64,000 bases of DNA from Cephalopachus bancanus (GCA_027257055.1 JAPVLO010000570.1:496001-560000), one strand, 5' to 3'. Shown: positions 35,187 to 47,435, counted from the stretch's first letter. The notes: a model not told the origin generated them from the letters alone. Program-made: numbers and translations.

Positions 35187-35470
35187 GCCGGGCTCGGTGG
35201 CTCAACCTGTAATCCTGTGCCTTTGGGAGGCTGAGGTGAGTGGATTGCCTGAGCCCGCGGGTTCGAGACCCGTCTGGGCAGCGAGACCTCATCTCTACAA
35301 TAAATAAAAAAATCAGCCAGGCATAGTAGTGCATGCCTGTAATTCCGGCTACTTGGAAGGCTGAGGCGGAAGGATCGCTGGAGCCCAGCAGGTCGATGCA
35401 CCGTGGCCGGAAGCGGCCACTGCACTCCAGTTTGGCCGACTGAGTGAGACTCCAACTCAAAAAAAAAAAA
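35187..35470 (+). mobile_element. Dimeric Alu, young type (insertion 4)
   Basis: GCCGGGCTCGGTGGCTCAAC start, CGCGGGTTCGAGACCCGTC B-box hairpin (one G-T pair), 6-bp-deletion type (GGGCAGCGAGACC). Flanks AAAAAGAGAAATA (about 35172-35184) and the same after the tail (about 35466) are the target duplication. Confidence 0.96.
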
Positions 35471-36356
35471 GAGAAATAATACAGTTATTATTCACTGATG
35501 GCATTGCTAAATATGCAAAAAATCAAAATTATCTGCAAAAAAATGTGTTATAATTAGTATATGAATTAAACAAGAGTGCTAGTAACAAGATCAATAAACA
35601 AAAATCCATTGCATTTTATATCCTGCCAAAAAACATTTTGAAAATTGAAATAAATAGAAGAATATAATATATCCATAGATTAAAAATTAAATGTTATAAT
35701 GATGTCAAATCTCCTAAGCTGACCCATCATTTTCATGCAATCTTAATAAAATTTCTGTTAGGTTTTTGGACAAATTAAGACATTTTTCAAGTCTATTTTA
35801 CAGAGGAACAGAAATAACAAAGCTGAAGGAAAAACTAACAGATATCAAGACTCATTATATAGCTACAGTAAGTTTGAGAGTGTGAAATTAAGGTGAAGAT
35901 AGTCAAATAGATCATTAGAATAGACTAGAGTCCAAAAATATGCAACACATAATTATAATGTACACTTCAATTATGTTAAAGATGATCATGAGGGCAGTGT
36001 ACAAAGAACCACACTTTAAGTAAATATACTGACAAGACTCTGGAGAAAAGAGAATCTATCTATAATGTTAATGGAAATAAATTGGTGTAGCCACTGTGGA
36101 AAACAATATGAGGCTCCTAAAAAAATGGAAAATTAGAGTTGTCATTTTATCCAGTAGTGCTACCTTTGGATATATATCCCAAGGAATTCAATCATGGATC
36201 TCAAATAGATGTCTGCATCCCTGTGTTCATTGCACCACTATTCACAATAGCCAAGATAAGGAAAACACCTAAATGTCCGTCAATTGATAATGGACAATTA
36301 AAATTCAGTAAATACATACGATGCAATTTGATTGAGCTTTAAATAAAGAAGGAAAT

Positions 36357-37644
36357 TAGATACATAATTAGCAAACATTTTTCCCATTCTGTGAACTCTC
36401 TCCCCAGTTTTTTTATGGTTTCTTTTACTATACCAAAGCTTTTCAGTTTGATGAGGTCCCATCAGCTTATTTTGTCTTTTATGGCATTCACTTTTGGAGA
36501 TTTGATCAAGAATTGGTTGCTTAGTCCAATATGAATAAGAGTGTTTTCTACATTTTCTTCTAGGATTCTTATAGTTCAAAGTTTTACATTTAAGTCTTTG
36601 ATCCACTTAGAGTTAATCTTTGTATATAGCAATAGGTAAGGGTCCTATTTTTACTTCTGCATGTAGACAGTTTTCTCACCACCATTTGCTAAATATGGTC
36701 TCCTAAAACATCTGCTAATAATGTATCTGACAAAGGCCTAACATCCAGGATCTACAAGAAACTCAAACGAGCTGAAAGAAAAACAAACAAACAAAAACAA
36801 TCCTATTAAAATGTGGATAAAGAATATGCATAGATACTTTCCAAGAGAAGATATAGAAACAGCTAACAGATACATGAAAACCGCTCAGCCTCACTTATCA
36901 TCAGAGAAATGTAAATCAAAATTACAATGAAATACCACCTAATTCCAGTAAGGATGGCCCTCATCAATAAATAAAAAAACCAACATATGCTGGCTTGGGT
37001 GCAGAGAAAAGATAATGCTTCTGTACTTTGGTGGGAGTGCAGGCTAGTTCAATCTTCCTGGAAAACAGTGTAGTGATTCCTAAAAGAGCTAATAATTGAC
37101 CTTCCATATGATCTACCAATACCTTTCCTGGGAATGTACTCAGTGGAACATAAATTGTTCTACCAAAAAGACACCTGCACACACATGCTTATAGCTGCAC
37201 TATTCACAGTTGCAAAAACATGGAACTAACCCTACTGCCCATCAAATTAGACTAGATAAAGAAAATGTGATGCATATAATATACACAATGAAGTATTATG
37301 CTGTCATAAAGAAGAACAAAGTCACGGGATTCACAGCAAATTGAATGGAGTTGGAGACCACCATACTTAGTTATCTACGACAGAAAAAAATAAATGAATA
37401 CCAAATACTCTCACTCATAAGTGGGACCTGAACATTAATCACATCAGCACAAGGGAAGGATTGGGAGTCACTGGACAGTGCCAGGGAAGGGAGTTGGGGG
37501 CACATAGCATCGCAATGCATGCCTTGTTCTAAACAACGGGAAGTGAAGGTCAGTTGGAGATCCAAACTTCACCTATACACAGCCTGCTTGTGTTGCTAAT
37601 CCTGACTTGTACCCCACATATCTATAACAAAATAAAATTTTAAA
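36357..37644 (+). mobile_element. Twin-primed (5'-inverted) L1 (insertion 5)
   Basis: Left part 36357-36705 is L1 ORF2 on the minus strand; right part about 36708-37644 is ORF2 C-terminus and 3' UTR on the plus strand ending in an A-rich tail. Exact target duplication AAAGAAGGAAAT at 36345-36356 and 37645-37656. The L1 sequence at the left edge (complement of TAGATACATAATTAGC) overlaps the start of the forward part (GCTAATAATGTATCT) by about 15 bp. Inversion with contiguous L1 coordinates and one target duplication is the signature of twin priming. The frames in both parts are broken. Confidence 0.93.
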
Positions 37645-38229
37645 AAAGAAGGAAATATTGCCATTTGTAACTGCATAGTTGAACCTGGATGACATTTTTC
37701 CAAGTGCAATATATCAGACATAGAAGGACAAGTATTGGATAGTCTCACTTATGTGTGGGATATAAGTAGTCAAAATCAGAGAAGCAGAGAGTAGAACAGT
37801 GGTTGCCAGGGGTGGCAGAAAGAAAACATGAGGTGGGGTTGGTAAAAGGGGACAAAGTTTCAGTTTTGCAAGTTAAATAAGTTCTGGGGGTCTATTACAT
37901 AACATAAGGCTTATGATTAGCACTGTATTTTATACTCAGAATTTTGCTAAGAGGATCAACCTGATGTCGTGTGCTCTCATTACAAAAGAAAAAGAAGAAG
38001 AAAACAAAGTGGGCATGAGGAAACTTTTGTAAGTGATTGTTGAGTTTATTGCATTATTTGTGATGACGGTTTTAAGGGTGTATACTTATCTCCAAACACA
38101 TCAAGTTGAATATATTAAGTATCTGCAGCTTTCTGTGTGTCAATAATATTTTAATAAAGCAGTTTAAAAATCTGAATATTGAACTATCACACAAAATACA
38201 AAAGCAATTCGTTTACTATATTTACATAG

Positions 38230-38990
38230 CAAAGTTAAGAAAATGAGGATTCTAAAAGATAATATAGGAGAATATCTTTATTATCTTAAAATAGACAAAT
38301 ATTTTTTAAACATAATGAAATAATGCTAATTATAAACTAAATAATTGACTAATTTAAACTCCACTAAAACATTTTTAACAAAATTTTAAAAAATTGAAAT
38401 TTCAAACTAAAGAGATTTATAAACAATGTAATGGATAAAAGACATACCCAAAATATACAAGAATGTCCTCAAATCAGTAAGAAACAGAAAGGTAATCAAA
38501 ATTTTGACCCCCTCCAAAAAAAATCAAAGGGTAGAAGAAGGCACACCACAAAATAGCCAGATGAACACTAAATATATAAAAAAGATTCTCAAAGGTTATT
38601 ATGGAGTTGCAAATTTAAATCACAATGAGTACCATCAAATTTTTTAGAAAAGCCGTGCTCGGTGGCTCAGCCTATAATCCCGCACCTTTGGGAGGCTGAG
38701 GTGAGTGGATTGCCTGAACCCGCGGGTTCGAGACCCGCCTGGGCAGCAAGACTTCATTTCTACAATAAATCAAAAATCAGCTGGGCGTGGTAGCGCATGC
38801 CTGTAATTCCGGCTACTTGGAAGGATGAGGCAGAAGGATCGCCGGAGCCCAGCAGGCCGAGGCTGCGGTGGCCGGGAGCAGCCACTGCACTCCAGTCTGG
38901 GCGACTGAGTGAGACTCTGACTCGAAAAAAAAAAAAAAATATTAGAATGGTTAGGATGAAAAATACAGTAATGCTAAATTAAGGTTTTAT
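38230..38990 (+). mobile_element. Second old plus-strand L1 fragment (ORF2)
   Basis: AATATAGGAGAATATCTTTA (38261), TCCTCAAATCAGTAAGAAAC (38466) and CACAATGAGTACCATCAAAT (38621) follow old L1 ORF2 order. It resumes after the Alu with ATTAGAATGGTTAGGATGAA (38940). Its 3' end is cut off by the L1 at 39035. Confidence 0.75.
38652..38938 (+). mobile_element. Dimeric Alu, young type
   Basis: Full dimer with intact B-box hairpin (GCGGGTTCGAGACCCGC) and A tail. It sits inside the old L1 at 38230-38990. The flanking duplication is short or decayed (TTTAGAA / ATTAGAA). Confidence 0.95.
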
Positions 38991-39034
38991 CATATATATT
39001 TTTGGTAATTATTTTGTTTTCAAAATTTATTTTT

Positions 39035-40668
39035 TTAATAAATGTATTTTAAAGATGTCAGGTACAATTCAGTGTTAGGTATACAAATGTTCATTATGCA
39101 GGTACTCTTGTTGGAGGTGTGTTCCCCCTCCCCTGGCAGATTCCCACTACTGCCAATCATGCCTCCCCCCCACATCTTGGCAGTTTCCTGTTACTGCCAA
39201 TTCTATTCTTATAGTGTTATGATAATTATTGCAGGTCCGCATGAGTGAAAACATGTGATACTCAGTTCTTAGTTTCTATGATACATCACTCAATATTATA
39301 GACTCTAAGTTCATCCAAGTTGCTATGAAGTTCATGATTTTGTCCTTCTTTATGACTGCATAATATCCCACTGTGTATATGTACCGCATTTTTTTTAATC
39401 CATTCCTCTTTTGACAGGCTGTACGTTTGGTTCCTTGTTTTTGCTACTGTGAACAATGCTGCAATAAACATACATGTGCAAGTATTTTTCTTATAAAGTG
39501 ATTTGAGTTCTTCTGGGTATATTCTCAGCAAGGGGTTTGCACGGTCATATGGAAGGCTAAATTTTAGATCTTTTAGGAATCGCCAAACTGTTTTCCACAG
39601 AAGTTGTGTTAGTTTACACTCCCAACAGTGTAGAACTGTGCCCTTTTCCCTAGATCTTCTTCAGCATCTGTTGTTTTTTGAATTATTAATGATGGCCATC
39701 CTGACTGGAGTTAGATCATATTTGAATGTGGTTTTAATTTGCATGTCTCTGATGATTACTGAGGCTGAGCATTTTTTCATGTATCTGTCAGCAGTTCGTA
39801 TGTCTTTTTTTTGAGAAGTGTCTTTTTATATCTTTTGCCCACATTGAAATAGGGCTATTTGGTTTTTGTTTTTTTTGTGTGTGCACATTTGAGTTCCTTG
39901 TAGATCCTAGATGTTAGGCTTTTGTTAGACATACAGTTGGCAAATATTTTTGCCCAGTCTGTGGGCTATCTTCCTGCTCTCTTGATGATTTCTTTGCCTT
40001 TGCAGATGCTTGTCAGTTTGATTAGGTCCCAATTTTCTATCTTATCTCATGGCAAGGGCACTTCAGGTTTGATCAGAAATTGGTTGCCAGTTCCAATTTC
40101 CATAAAGGTGTCTCCTGCATTTTCTAAGATTCTTATAGTTTGAGATTTTATGTTTAGGTCTTTGACCCATTTAGAGTTGATTTTTGTGTATGGTGATAGG
40201 TAGGGATCTTGCTTTAATCTTCTGCATGTGATCAGCCAGTTTTCCCAGCACCATTTCCTGAATAGGTTCTCCTCTCTCAGAGAGTGGTTCGTGGTGGAGG
40301 CTTTGTGGAAGATGAGTTGGTTGAGAAATTGAGGTTTTGCTTCCAGAATCTCTATCCTGTTCTATTGGTCTATGTACATATTCCTGTACCAGTACAAGGC
40401 TGTTTTGATTATTGTAGCTTCATATAAACTTTAAACTCTGGGAGTGTGATAACTTCCACATGTTTTGTTTTTGTTTTTGCTTTTGTTTTTATTACTGAGG
40501 ATTGTTTTGGCTATTCAAGGTTGTTTATGTTTCCATATAAATTTCTGTATTGTCATTTCCAGGTCTAAGAATAATAATACTGGCAATTTAATGAGTATTC
40601 ATGTGTATTCATGAGTATTCATGAGTATAATGTGTTCAATCTATAGATTGCCTTGGGTAGAATGGACA
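39035..40668 (-). mobile_element. Minus-strand L1, 5' truncated
   Basis: 3' UTR (GTACAATTCAGTGTTAGGTA at 39063) then ORF2 on the minus strand up to about 40668. The ORF2 C-terminal half is recognisable in broken frames, for example 39286-39531. A 10-bp tandem repeat sits at its 5' part. Confidence 0.9.
40593..40628. repeat. 10-bp tandem repeat, 3.6 copies
   Basis: Units GAGTATTCAT, GTGTATTCAT, GAGTATTCAT and a partial GAGTAT, expanded from one L1 ORF2 site that is single-copy in the homologous L1 at 54.0 kb (TTAATGAGTATTGCATT). Confidence 0.9.
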
Positions 40669-40679
40669 TCTTAATTTTC

Positions 40680-42720
40680 AGTTGACACATAATTACACAT
40701 ATTTCAGAAGTTCAGTGCAATATTTCACCAATTGTATAAAATGTATAATGATTAAACCAGGGTAATTAGCATAGCCATCACCCAAAAATGTATTGTTTCT
40801 TTGTGTTTGGAGCATTCCCCTAGTCGTTCGGAAGTACAAAATAAATTATTGTTAACCATGGTCACCGTACAGTGCTATAGGATGTTAAAATTTATTGCTT
40901 TCATTTAACTATAATTTTGTATTCATTAACCAGCCTATGTGTTCCTCCCGCCTCCCTACCCTTCCCAGGCTCTTGTTGTCACTATTCTAGTCTCTACTTC
41001 TATGAAATTATTTAGCATCCACAAATGAGTGAGAACATGTGGTATTTATCTTCTTGTTCCTGGCATATATCACTTAACATAATGTCCTCCAGGCACAGCT
41101 ATGTTGTCACTAATGACAGGAATTCTTATTTTTTAAATAGCTGAGTCATACCAAATTTTCTTCATTCATTAATCTATTAATGGACACTTACATTGATTTC
41201 ATATCTTCACAATTGTGAATAGTGCTGAAATAAGCATGAGCGTGCAGATAACTCTTCAACATACAAATTTATTTTCTTTGAATATATACCCAGTAGTCGA
41301 CTTGCTGGAATATACATAGTTTTATTTTATTTTTTTAGCAACCTCCATACTGTATCCCATAATAGCTGTACTAATTTAAATGCTTACCAACAATGTATAC
41401 AATGCTGCTTGTCTTCTCATGCTCACCAGTATTTGTTGTTGTTGTTTGTTTCATCTTCTTGGTAATAGTCATTCTAACTATAATGAAATGATACCTCATA
41501 TGGTTTTGATTTGCATTTCCCTGGTAATGAGTGACGTTGACCTTTTCTTCATGTTTCCCAGCCATTCGCAAATCTTATACTGAGAAATGTCTACTGAGGT
41601 CATTTGCCTATTTTTAAATCCGGTGTTTTGTTTGTTTTTCTGTTGAAATGTTTGAATTTGTTTTATATTCTGGATATCAATCCTTTTTTGGATGAATAGT
41701 TTGCAGACATTTACTCCCATTATATAAGTTGTCTCTTCACTCTGTTGATGGTTTCCTTTGTCACATAGAAGCTCTTTAGTATGATATAATCCTATCTGTC
41801 TATATTTGCTTTCATTGCTCACATTTTGAAGATTTTTTTCCATAAAGTATTTACCCAAACCATTATCTTGAAGTGTTTCCTTTGTTTTCTTCCAGTAATC
41901 TCATAGTTTGGAGACTTACATTTACATAGTTAATCCATTTTGACTTTATTTTTGCACATTGTAAGAGATAGAGGTCTATTTTCTATCTTCTGCATATGAA
42001 AATCTACTTTTCTAATAGTATTTATTAAAATACCTGTCCATTTCCCAATATATATTGTGAGGCTTTAATTAAAAATTAATTGTCTGTAAAGATGTAGTCT
42101 TTTTCTGAGTTCTCTGTTCTGTTTCAAATATATATATATGTTTTTGTGCCAATACCATACTGTTTTGGTTACTATAGCTTTGTAGTATAGTGTGAGGTTA
42201 GGTAATGTGATGCCTCTAACTTTGTTCTTTTTGCTTATGTTTGCATTGGCTTTCAGGGTTTTTTTTTTTTTTTTGTAGTTCAATGAACATTTTTGGATGC
42301 CTTTTCTATTTCTTTGAAGAAATTCATTGATATTTTGTAGGAATTGCATTGAATCTGTAGCTCACTTTGGGTATGAAGTTCATTTTATTAAATTAACTAT
42401 TCTAATCCATGAACATGGGATGCTAAAAATTGTGGGTACTCTCCTATCTCTTTCATCAGAATTTAATGATTTTCATTGTAGAGAACTTTTCATCTACTTG
42501 ATTAAATGCATTCTTTGATATGTTATTTATTTTGTAAGCCCTTATAAATAAAATTACATTCCTGATTTTTTTAACTTGTTTATTTTTAATGTATAGAAAT
42601 TTTATCAATTTTGTATATTGATTTTGTATCTTGTTACTTGATTTTTTTTTTCAGTTCTAAGATTGTTTTGATATATTCTTGGTTTTTCTTTGCATAAATT
42701 CATGCCATACACGAACATGA
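40680..42720 (-). mobile_element. Old minus-strand L1 (L1MA-like)
   Basis: The 3' UTR (CAGGGTAATTAGCATAGCCA at 40758, TGAGTGAGAACATGTGGTAT) runs into ORF2 (CAATACCATACTGTTTTGGT at 42151, AATCCATGAACATGGGATGC at 42404) and stops near 42720. Broken throughout. The 120-codon frame 41496-41858 is ORF2. Confidence 0.85.
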
Positions 42721-42739
42721 ACTATTCACTTATGTATTT

Positions 42740-44655
42740 GCTTTCAAGTATTATATATGCATAATAGCTGTACATATTTAGAGGGCACATGTGAAATTTC
42801 AATAGGATAATCAAATCAGGGTAATTTAAATACCCATAACCTTAAACATTTGTCATTTATTTGTGATTTGAACATTTCAATTTCACTCTTTCAGTAAATT
42901 TGAAATACACAATAAATTATTATTAACTATAGTTATTCTGTTTTGCTACTGAGCACTACTGAATCTTATTCCTTCCATCTAACTATATTTTTGTAATCAT
43001 TAATCATTTCCTTTTGATTCCCACTTAGCCACTATTATTACCAGACACTGTTAACCATCATTCTGCTCTTCATTTCTATGAGTTAGTTTTTTTTTCTTTT
43101 TGCTCTCACAAGTGAATGAAAATATGCAATATTTGTTTTTCTGAACCTGTCTTATTTCGCTTACCATAATGTTCTCCAGTTCCATCTTTGTTGCTGCAAA
43201 TTACATGATTTCATGTTTTACACCTGAATATTATTCCATTGTGCATGTATATCACATTTTCCTTATCCATTTATTTTTTTGTTGGCTATTGTTAATAGCA
43301 CTGCAATAAACTTGGTAGTTCAGATCTCTTTGATATACTCATTTCCTTTATTTTTGATATATACCTAGCAGTGGCATTGCTGGATCATATGGTACTTCTA
43401 CTTTTAGTTTTTTGAGACACCTTTATATTGTTTTCCATAGTGGCTGTACTAATTTACTTTGTCACAAACAATATAAAAGGGTTTCTCTTTCCCCACATCC
43501 TTGCCAGCATTGGTTATTATTCAAGATTTTGATAAAGCCATCTTAACTCACTATAGTAAGATTATATCTCATTATAAGTTTGATATGTATTTTTCTGATG
43601 ATTTGTGAAGTTAAAATTTTTTTCATACATATGTTGGCCATTTGTATGTATTATCTTAAGAAATATCTATTCAGATCCTTTGTCAATTTTAAAATTGGAT
43701 TACTTTTTTTTCCCTACAGAGCTATCTGATTTCTTTATAAGCAATGGATGCCAAAAAAATGTACACACATTTTAAGAAAGAAGAAAACTGTATTAAATAG
43801 TTATACTCAATATATACAAATAACAAAAGATAAATACAAGCCACATTTGAGTTCTGCAATTACAAGAGGTGCTCAAAGTGGTTACCATCAGCATCCAGAC
43901 ACTTCTGATTATGTCAGACTACTGCAAAATTGTTGCTGTGCAAGGCTACCATGCATCTCAAACGTATCACAGGTGTGAGAAATTGTTGGGCATGTTGGAG
44001 GTTCCATTGTATACTCATGCCTCCATTGTCGTTGTAGTACCCCAATGTTCTCAAATTTCCAACACCACTTCAAATTGGTTTTGCACCCTCAAAATATAAC
44101 CATGCTTCTGTCATTTTCTTTGACTGTTCCACCTGTCATGTGGTGATGCCAGCACTCATTTGATTAATGCCATTTTTGAATGAACTTCATACTGCACATT
44201 GCTACCAAAATTTAATTCAACTTCAAAAAGTAATACATAAATGACATCTCTTACAATGTGTCTATACATTTTTTTGGCATTCCTGGTATTCTGTTTAATA
44301 ATTCATTGTCAGATGACAAGTTTGAAATTATTTTTTCTCATTCTGTGCTTTTTCTCTTCACTTTGTTCATTGTTTCTTGTGCTGTGCAGAAGGTTTTTAG
44401 CTTTATGTGATGCAATTTGTCTGATTTTGCTTAGATTACCTGTGCTTTTGAGGTCTTATTTTTTAAAAATTGCTCAGATCCATGTCTTGGAGTGCTTCCT
44501 CCAATGTTTTATATTAGTAGTTTCATTGTTTTGGGCCTTAAATTTAAGTTTTTAATCTATTGAAATTTGATTTTTGTATATAGAAAGATAGTGGTATAGA
44601 TAAATTCTTCTGCATGTGAATATCTTATTTTCACCACTTTTATTAAACATAGTAC
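42740..44655 (-). mobile_element. Old minus-strand L1 interrupted by a mariner-type element
   Basis: 3' UTR (TCAAATCAGGGTAATTTAAA at 42811) then ORF2. The L1 reads through the DNA transposon at 43740-44286: TATCTGATTTCTTTATA before, TATTCTGTTTAATAATTC after. A plus-strand ORF2 piece (44656-44800, AAAGGAAGAAGTCAAATGTA) follows its 5' end and may be a twin-priming inversion with a deletion. Confidence 0.8.
43740..44286 (-). mobile_element. Tc1/mariner-type element, TIRs and TA duplication, 547 bp
   Basis: Left end ...GGATGCCAAAAAAATGTACA and the complement of the right end GGAATGCCAAAAAAATGTAT are inverted repeats. TA (43738-43739 and 44287-44288) flanks it, and L1 ORF2 is continuous when it is removed. 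The minus-strand translation near the left end reads CLDADGNHFEHLL, a C-terminal pattern I associate with Tc1/mariner transposases. It is internally deleted and cannot encode a whole transposase. The family is not named. Confidence 0.8.
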
Positions 44656-45004
44656 TGAATGTCTTAGAGTAATTATTCAAGAGAAAAAAAATTAAAGGAC
44701 TTCTAAACTGGAAAGGAAGAAGTCAAATGTATCTAGTTTGTAGATAATATAATATTATATTTAGAAAAAAATACTTCTGAATTAAAATTTCAGGAAAATT
44801 TTAGGAAAAAAAGATATGGTCTTAAATATTTCTTTGGTATAAAACTTTATATTACTGATTCAATCTTCTTGTTCATTGTTAGCTTGTTCAGGTTTTCTTT
44901 TTCTTTTTGTTACAATGTTAATAGATAGTTTGCATATATACACAAATTTATTCATTTTCTATATATTTTTCTGAATTTTTCCCTACAAGTCTCTAACAAT
45001 GCTT

Positions 45005-47435
45005 TTTTGTTACTTTATTTTAGATTCAAGTGGTACATGTGAACGTTTATTACATAAATATATAGCATAATAATGAGTTTTGGACATCTGATGAGGCTGC
45101 CTCCATGATGGTAAGCATGGTACCTGATGGTTGTTTTTTCAGCTTTTATTCCCCCCACACTCCTCCCTCATTCAGTAGTCACTTAGTGCTTGTTTTTCCT
45201 ATCCTTGTGTCCATGTGTGCTCAGTGTAGTTTTCATTTATGAGAGAGAATATGTGGTATTCAGTTTTTGCTTACTGTGATAATTTGGTTAGAATGATAGT
45301 CTCCAGGTGCATCCACGTTGCTGAAAGGACATGATTGTGTTCTTTTTATGGCTGTGTATTATTTCATGGTGTATATGTGCCACATTTTCTTTATCGAGTC
45401 CACTTTTGATGGACACAAGATGGTTTCATGTTTTTGATACTGTGAATACTGCTGTGATAAACATAAGAGAACAGGGGTCTTTTCAGCATAATAATTTGTG
45501 CTTCTTTGAGTATGTAGCCAGTAGTGGGACTGCTGGGTTGAATGATAGATCTATTTTTAGTTACTTGAGAATTCTCCAAACTGGTTTCCACAAAGGATGA
45601 GCAAGTTTAAATTCCCACTAACAGTGTAGGAGCATTCGCTTTTTTTCTACAGCCTTACCTCAACCATCTAGGCACTGAAGGATTCCTCAAAATAATAAGA
45701 GCTATCTATGACAAATTCACAGCCCACATTTTACTTAATGAGATGAAGGTGGAAACATTCCCTTTAAGAACTACTACTCCTATTTAACATAGTACCAGAA
45801 ATCCTAGCCAGAGAAATCCGGCAATAAAAAGAAATAAGACGTTTCCAAATAGAAAAAGAGGAAGTTAATTGATCTTTCTTTGTAGGATATATAATTTTAT
45901 GCCTAGAAAATCCAAAAGATTCTACCCATAAGTTTCCAGCATTGATAAATGACTTCCGTAAAGTCTTGAGATACAAAATCAATATTTAAAAATCAATTGG
46001 ACTTCTACACACCAGGATCAAACAGACTGATAACCATACCAAAAACACAACCCCATTTACAATACCCACAAAAAATGTGTCTCAGGTACAAAGGGATATC
46101 CCCCCCAAACAACAGAATTTTTTTTTAAGGAGAGCTGTTTGTAGTACAGGCTTCCCTCACTACGTAAGTGCTCTAGGAATCCATTGACATCAGTGAACCA
46201 GCTAGTGCTCCTGTGAGTGACTGTATTCAGCTTTTGCAAATTTTCTTCAGAGATTCTTTCAACACTTTTGTGCATTTCATGGTGGGTGACTTATGAGCAC
46301 CTCTTCCAAAACTGTACTAAGGTTTCAGCAGTTTTTGATAAAAAATGGCATGATCCCTGTGTCCCACCCAACCTATTCACTTGATCTCACCCCGATGACT
46401 TGTTGCTTCCCTGGATGAAAAAAATTCCTCAAAGGGAAATGTTTTGCCCATAAGGTAGAGGCAGAAAAAAAAAAAGAAAAAGAAAACAAACAAACAAACA
46501 AAAAACAATTGAAACATTAAAGACATCAAATTTGATGATTTCAAAAGCTGTTTTAAATAGCAGAAAAAAGTGTCTTGACAGGTGTATTGCATCAAATGGA
46601 GAGAACTCTGAAGGTGGCTGAGTTTAAACATGTAAGAATAAATACATGTTTTTTTAATAGGTAAGCTTTTTTGGGGGGGTAGTTGCCCTTTGTACATCTA
46701 ACAGAAGATGTAAAAGAACTCTACAGCTAGAGCTATAAAATGCTGCTGAAAAAATTAAAGATGACAAACACAAGTTGAAAGATGCCTCATCCTCATGGAT
46801 TGGAAGAATCAATATTATCAAGGTGTTCATACTGCACAAAACAATGAATTCAATCAATCCCTATCAACCTATCAACATCATTTTTCTCAGGCATGGAATA
46901 GACAATACTTAAAATTATATGGAAGCAAAAAAGAACCCAAATAGCCAAAACAATCCTAAGAGAAAAGAACAAAGCTGGAGATATCAGACATTAAACTTTA
47001 TTACAAGTCTACAGTAATCAAAATAACATGGTACTGGTAGAAACTGACACAGACCAGTGGAAAAGAATAGAGAGCCCAGAAATAAAACCCCTAATCTACA
47101 ACCAAGTCATCATTGAAAAAGCTAACCAAAATAAGCATTGGAGAAGGGAAACCCTATACAACAGATTGTGCTGGGAAAACTGGCAAATCATATGCAGAGA
47201 AATAAAACTGGACACTTATCTATTACCAAATTCAAAAATTAACTCAAAATTACACAAAGAATTAAACATAAGTCCTCAAACTATAGAAATCTTAGAAGAA
47301 AATCTAGTGAACACTCTTCTGGGCATTGATATAGACCATGAATTTAAAACCAAGTTCACAAAAGTAAAGACAGCAAATACTAAAATTTACAAGCCGAAAC
47401 ATAAAGTCACAAAGCTTCTGCAAAACAATTTTTGT
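45005..47435 (-). mobile_element. Twin-primed L1 with a mariner inside
   Basis: 45005-45648 is a 3' UTR and ORF2 end on the minus strand. 45650-47435 is ORF2 on the plus strand, from the RT domain to a point some hundreds of bp before where the minus part begins in L1 coordinates. This is the layout of a 5'-inverted L1. Flanks AACAATGCTTTTTTG (44995) and AACAATTTTTGTAG (47425) are a plausible diverged target duplication. The longest relic frame is 47028-47450. The mariner at 46089-46692 lies in the inverted part. Confidence 0.72.
46089..46692 (+). mobile_element. Mariner-like element with TIRs, 604 bp
   Basis: Ends CAAAGGGATATCCCCCCCAA (left) and, complemented, CAAAGGGCAACTACCCCCCC (right) are inverted repeats. 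TA at 46087-46088 and 46693-46694. L1 ORF2 reads continuously across once it is removed. Around 46350-46440 the plus strand encodes a decayed transposase block of the HPPYSPDLAP-D type followed by a PWMKKIPQ-like segment. Too short for a full transposase. Confidence 0.82.

Larger units (their letters stand above)
32085..38165 (+). mobile_element. Old plus-strand L1 hosting five later insertions
   Basis: Pieces in ORF2 order: TATAGCCTTAAATTAATATA (32177), ACAAAATTAATAGATGCCTA (33489), AAACCTGACAAAGATATAAC (34055), CATCATGATCAAGTGCAGTT (34171), AGGCAAAGATGCCCACTGTA (35080), CTGATGGCATTGCTAAATAT (35495) and TTCATTGCACCACTATTCAC (36225). The 3' UTR resumes at 37649 and ends near TTTTAATAAAGCAGTT (38150-38165). 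Between these pieces lie L1s at 32550, 33692, 34385 and 36357 and an Alu at 35187. All frames are broken. It is L1M-like by its 3' end. Confidence 0.8.

Noticed and set aside
42740..44800. Twin-primed L1 at 42.7-44.8 kb
   Set aside because: A short plus-strand ORF2 piece follows the minus-strand L1, but the L1 coordinates leave a gap of hundreds of bases and no target duplication was found, so an independent fragment is equally likely.
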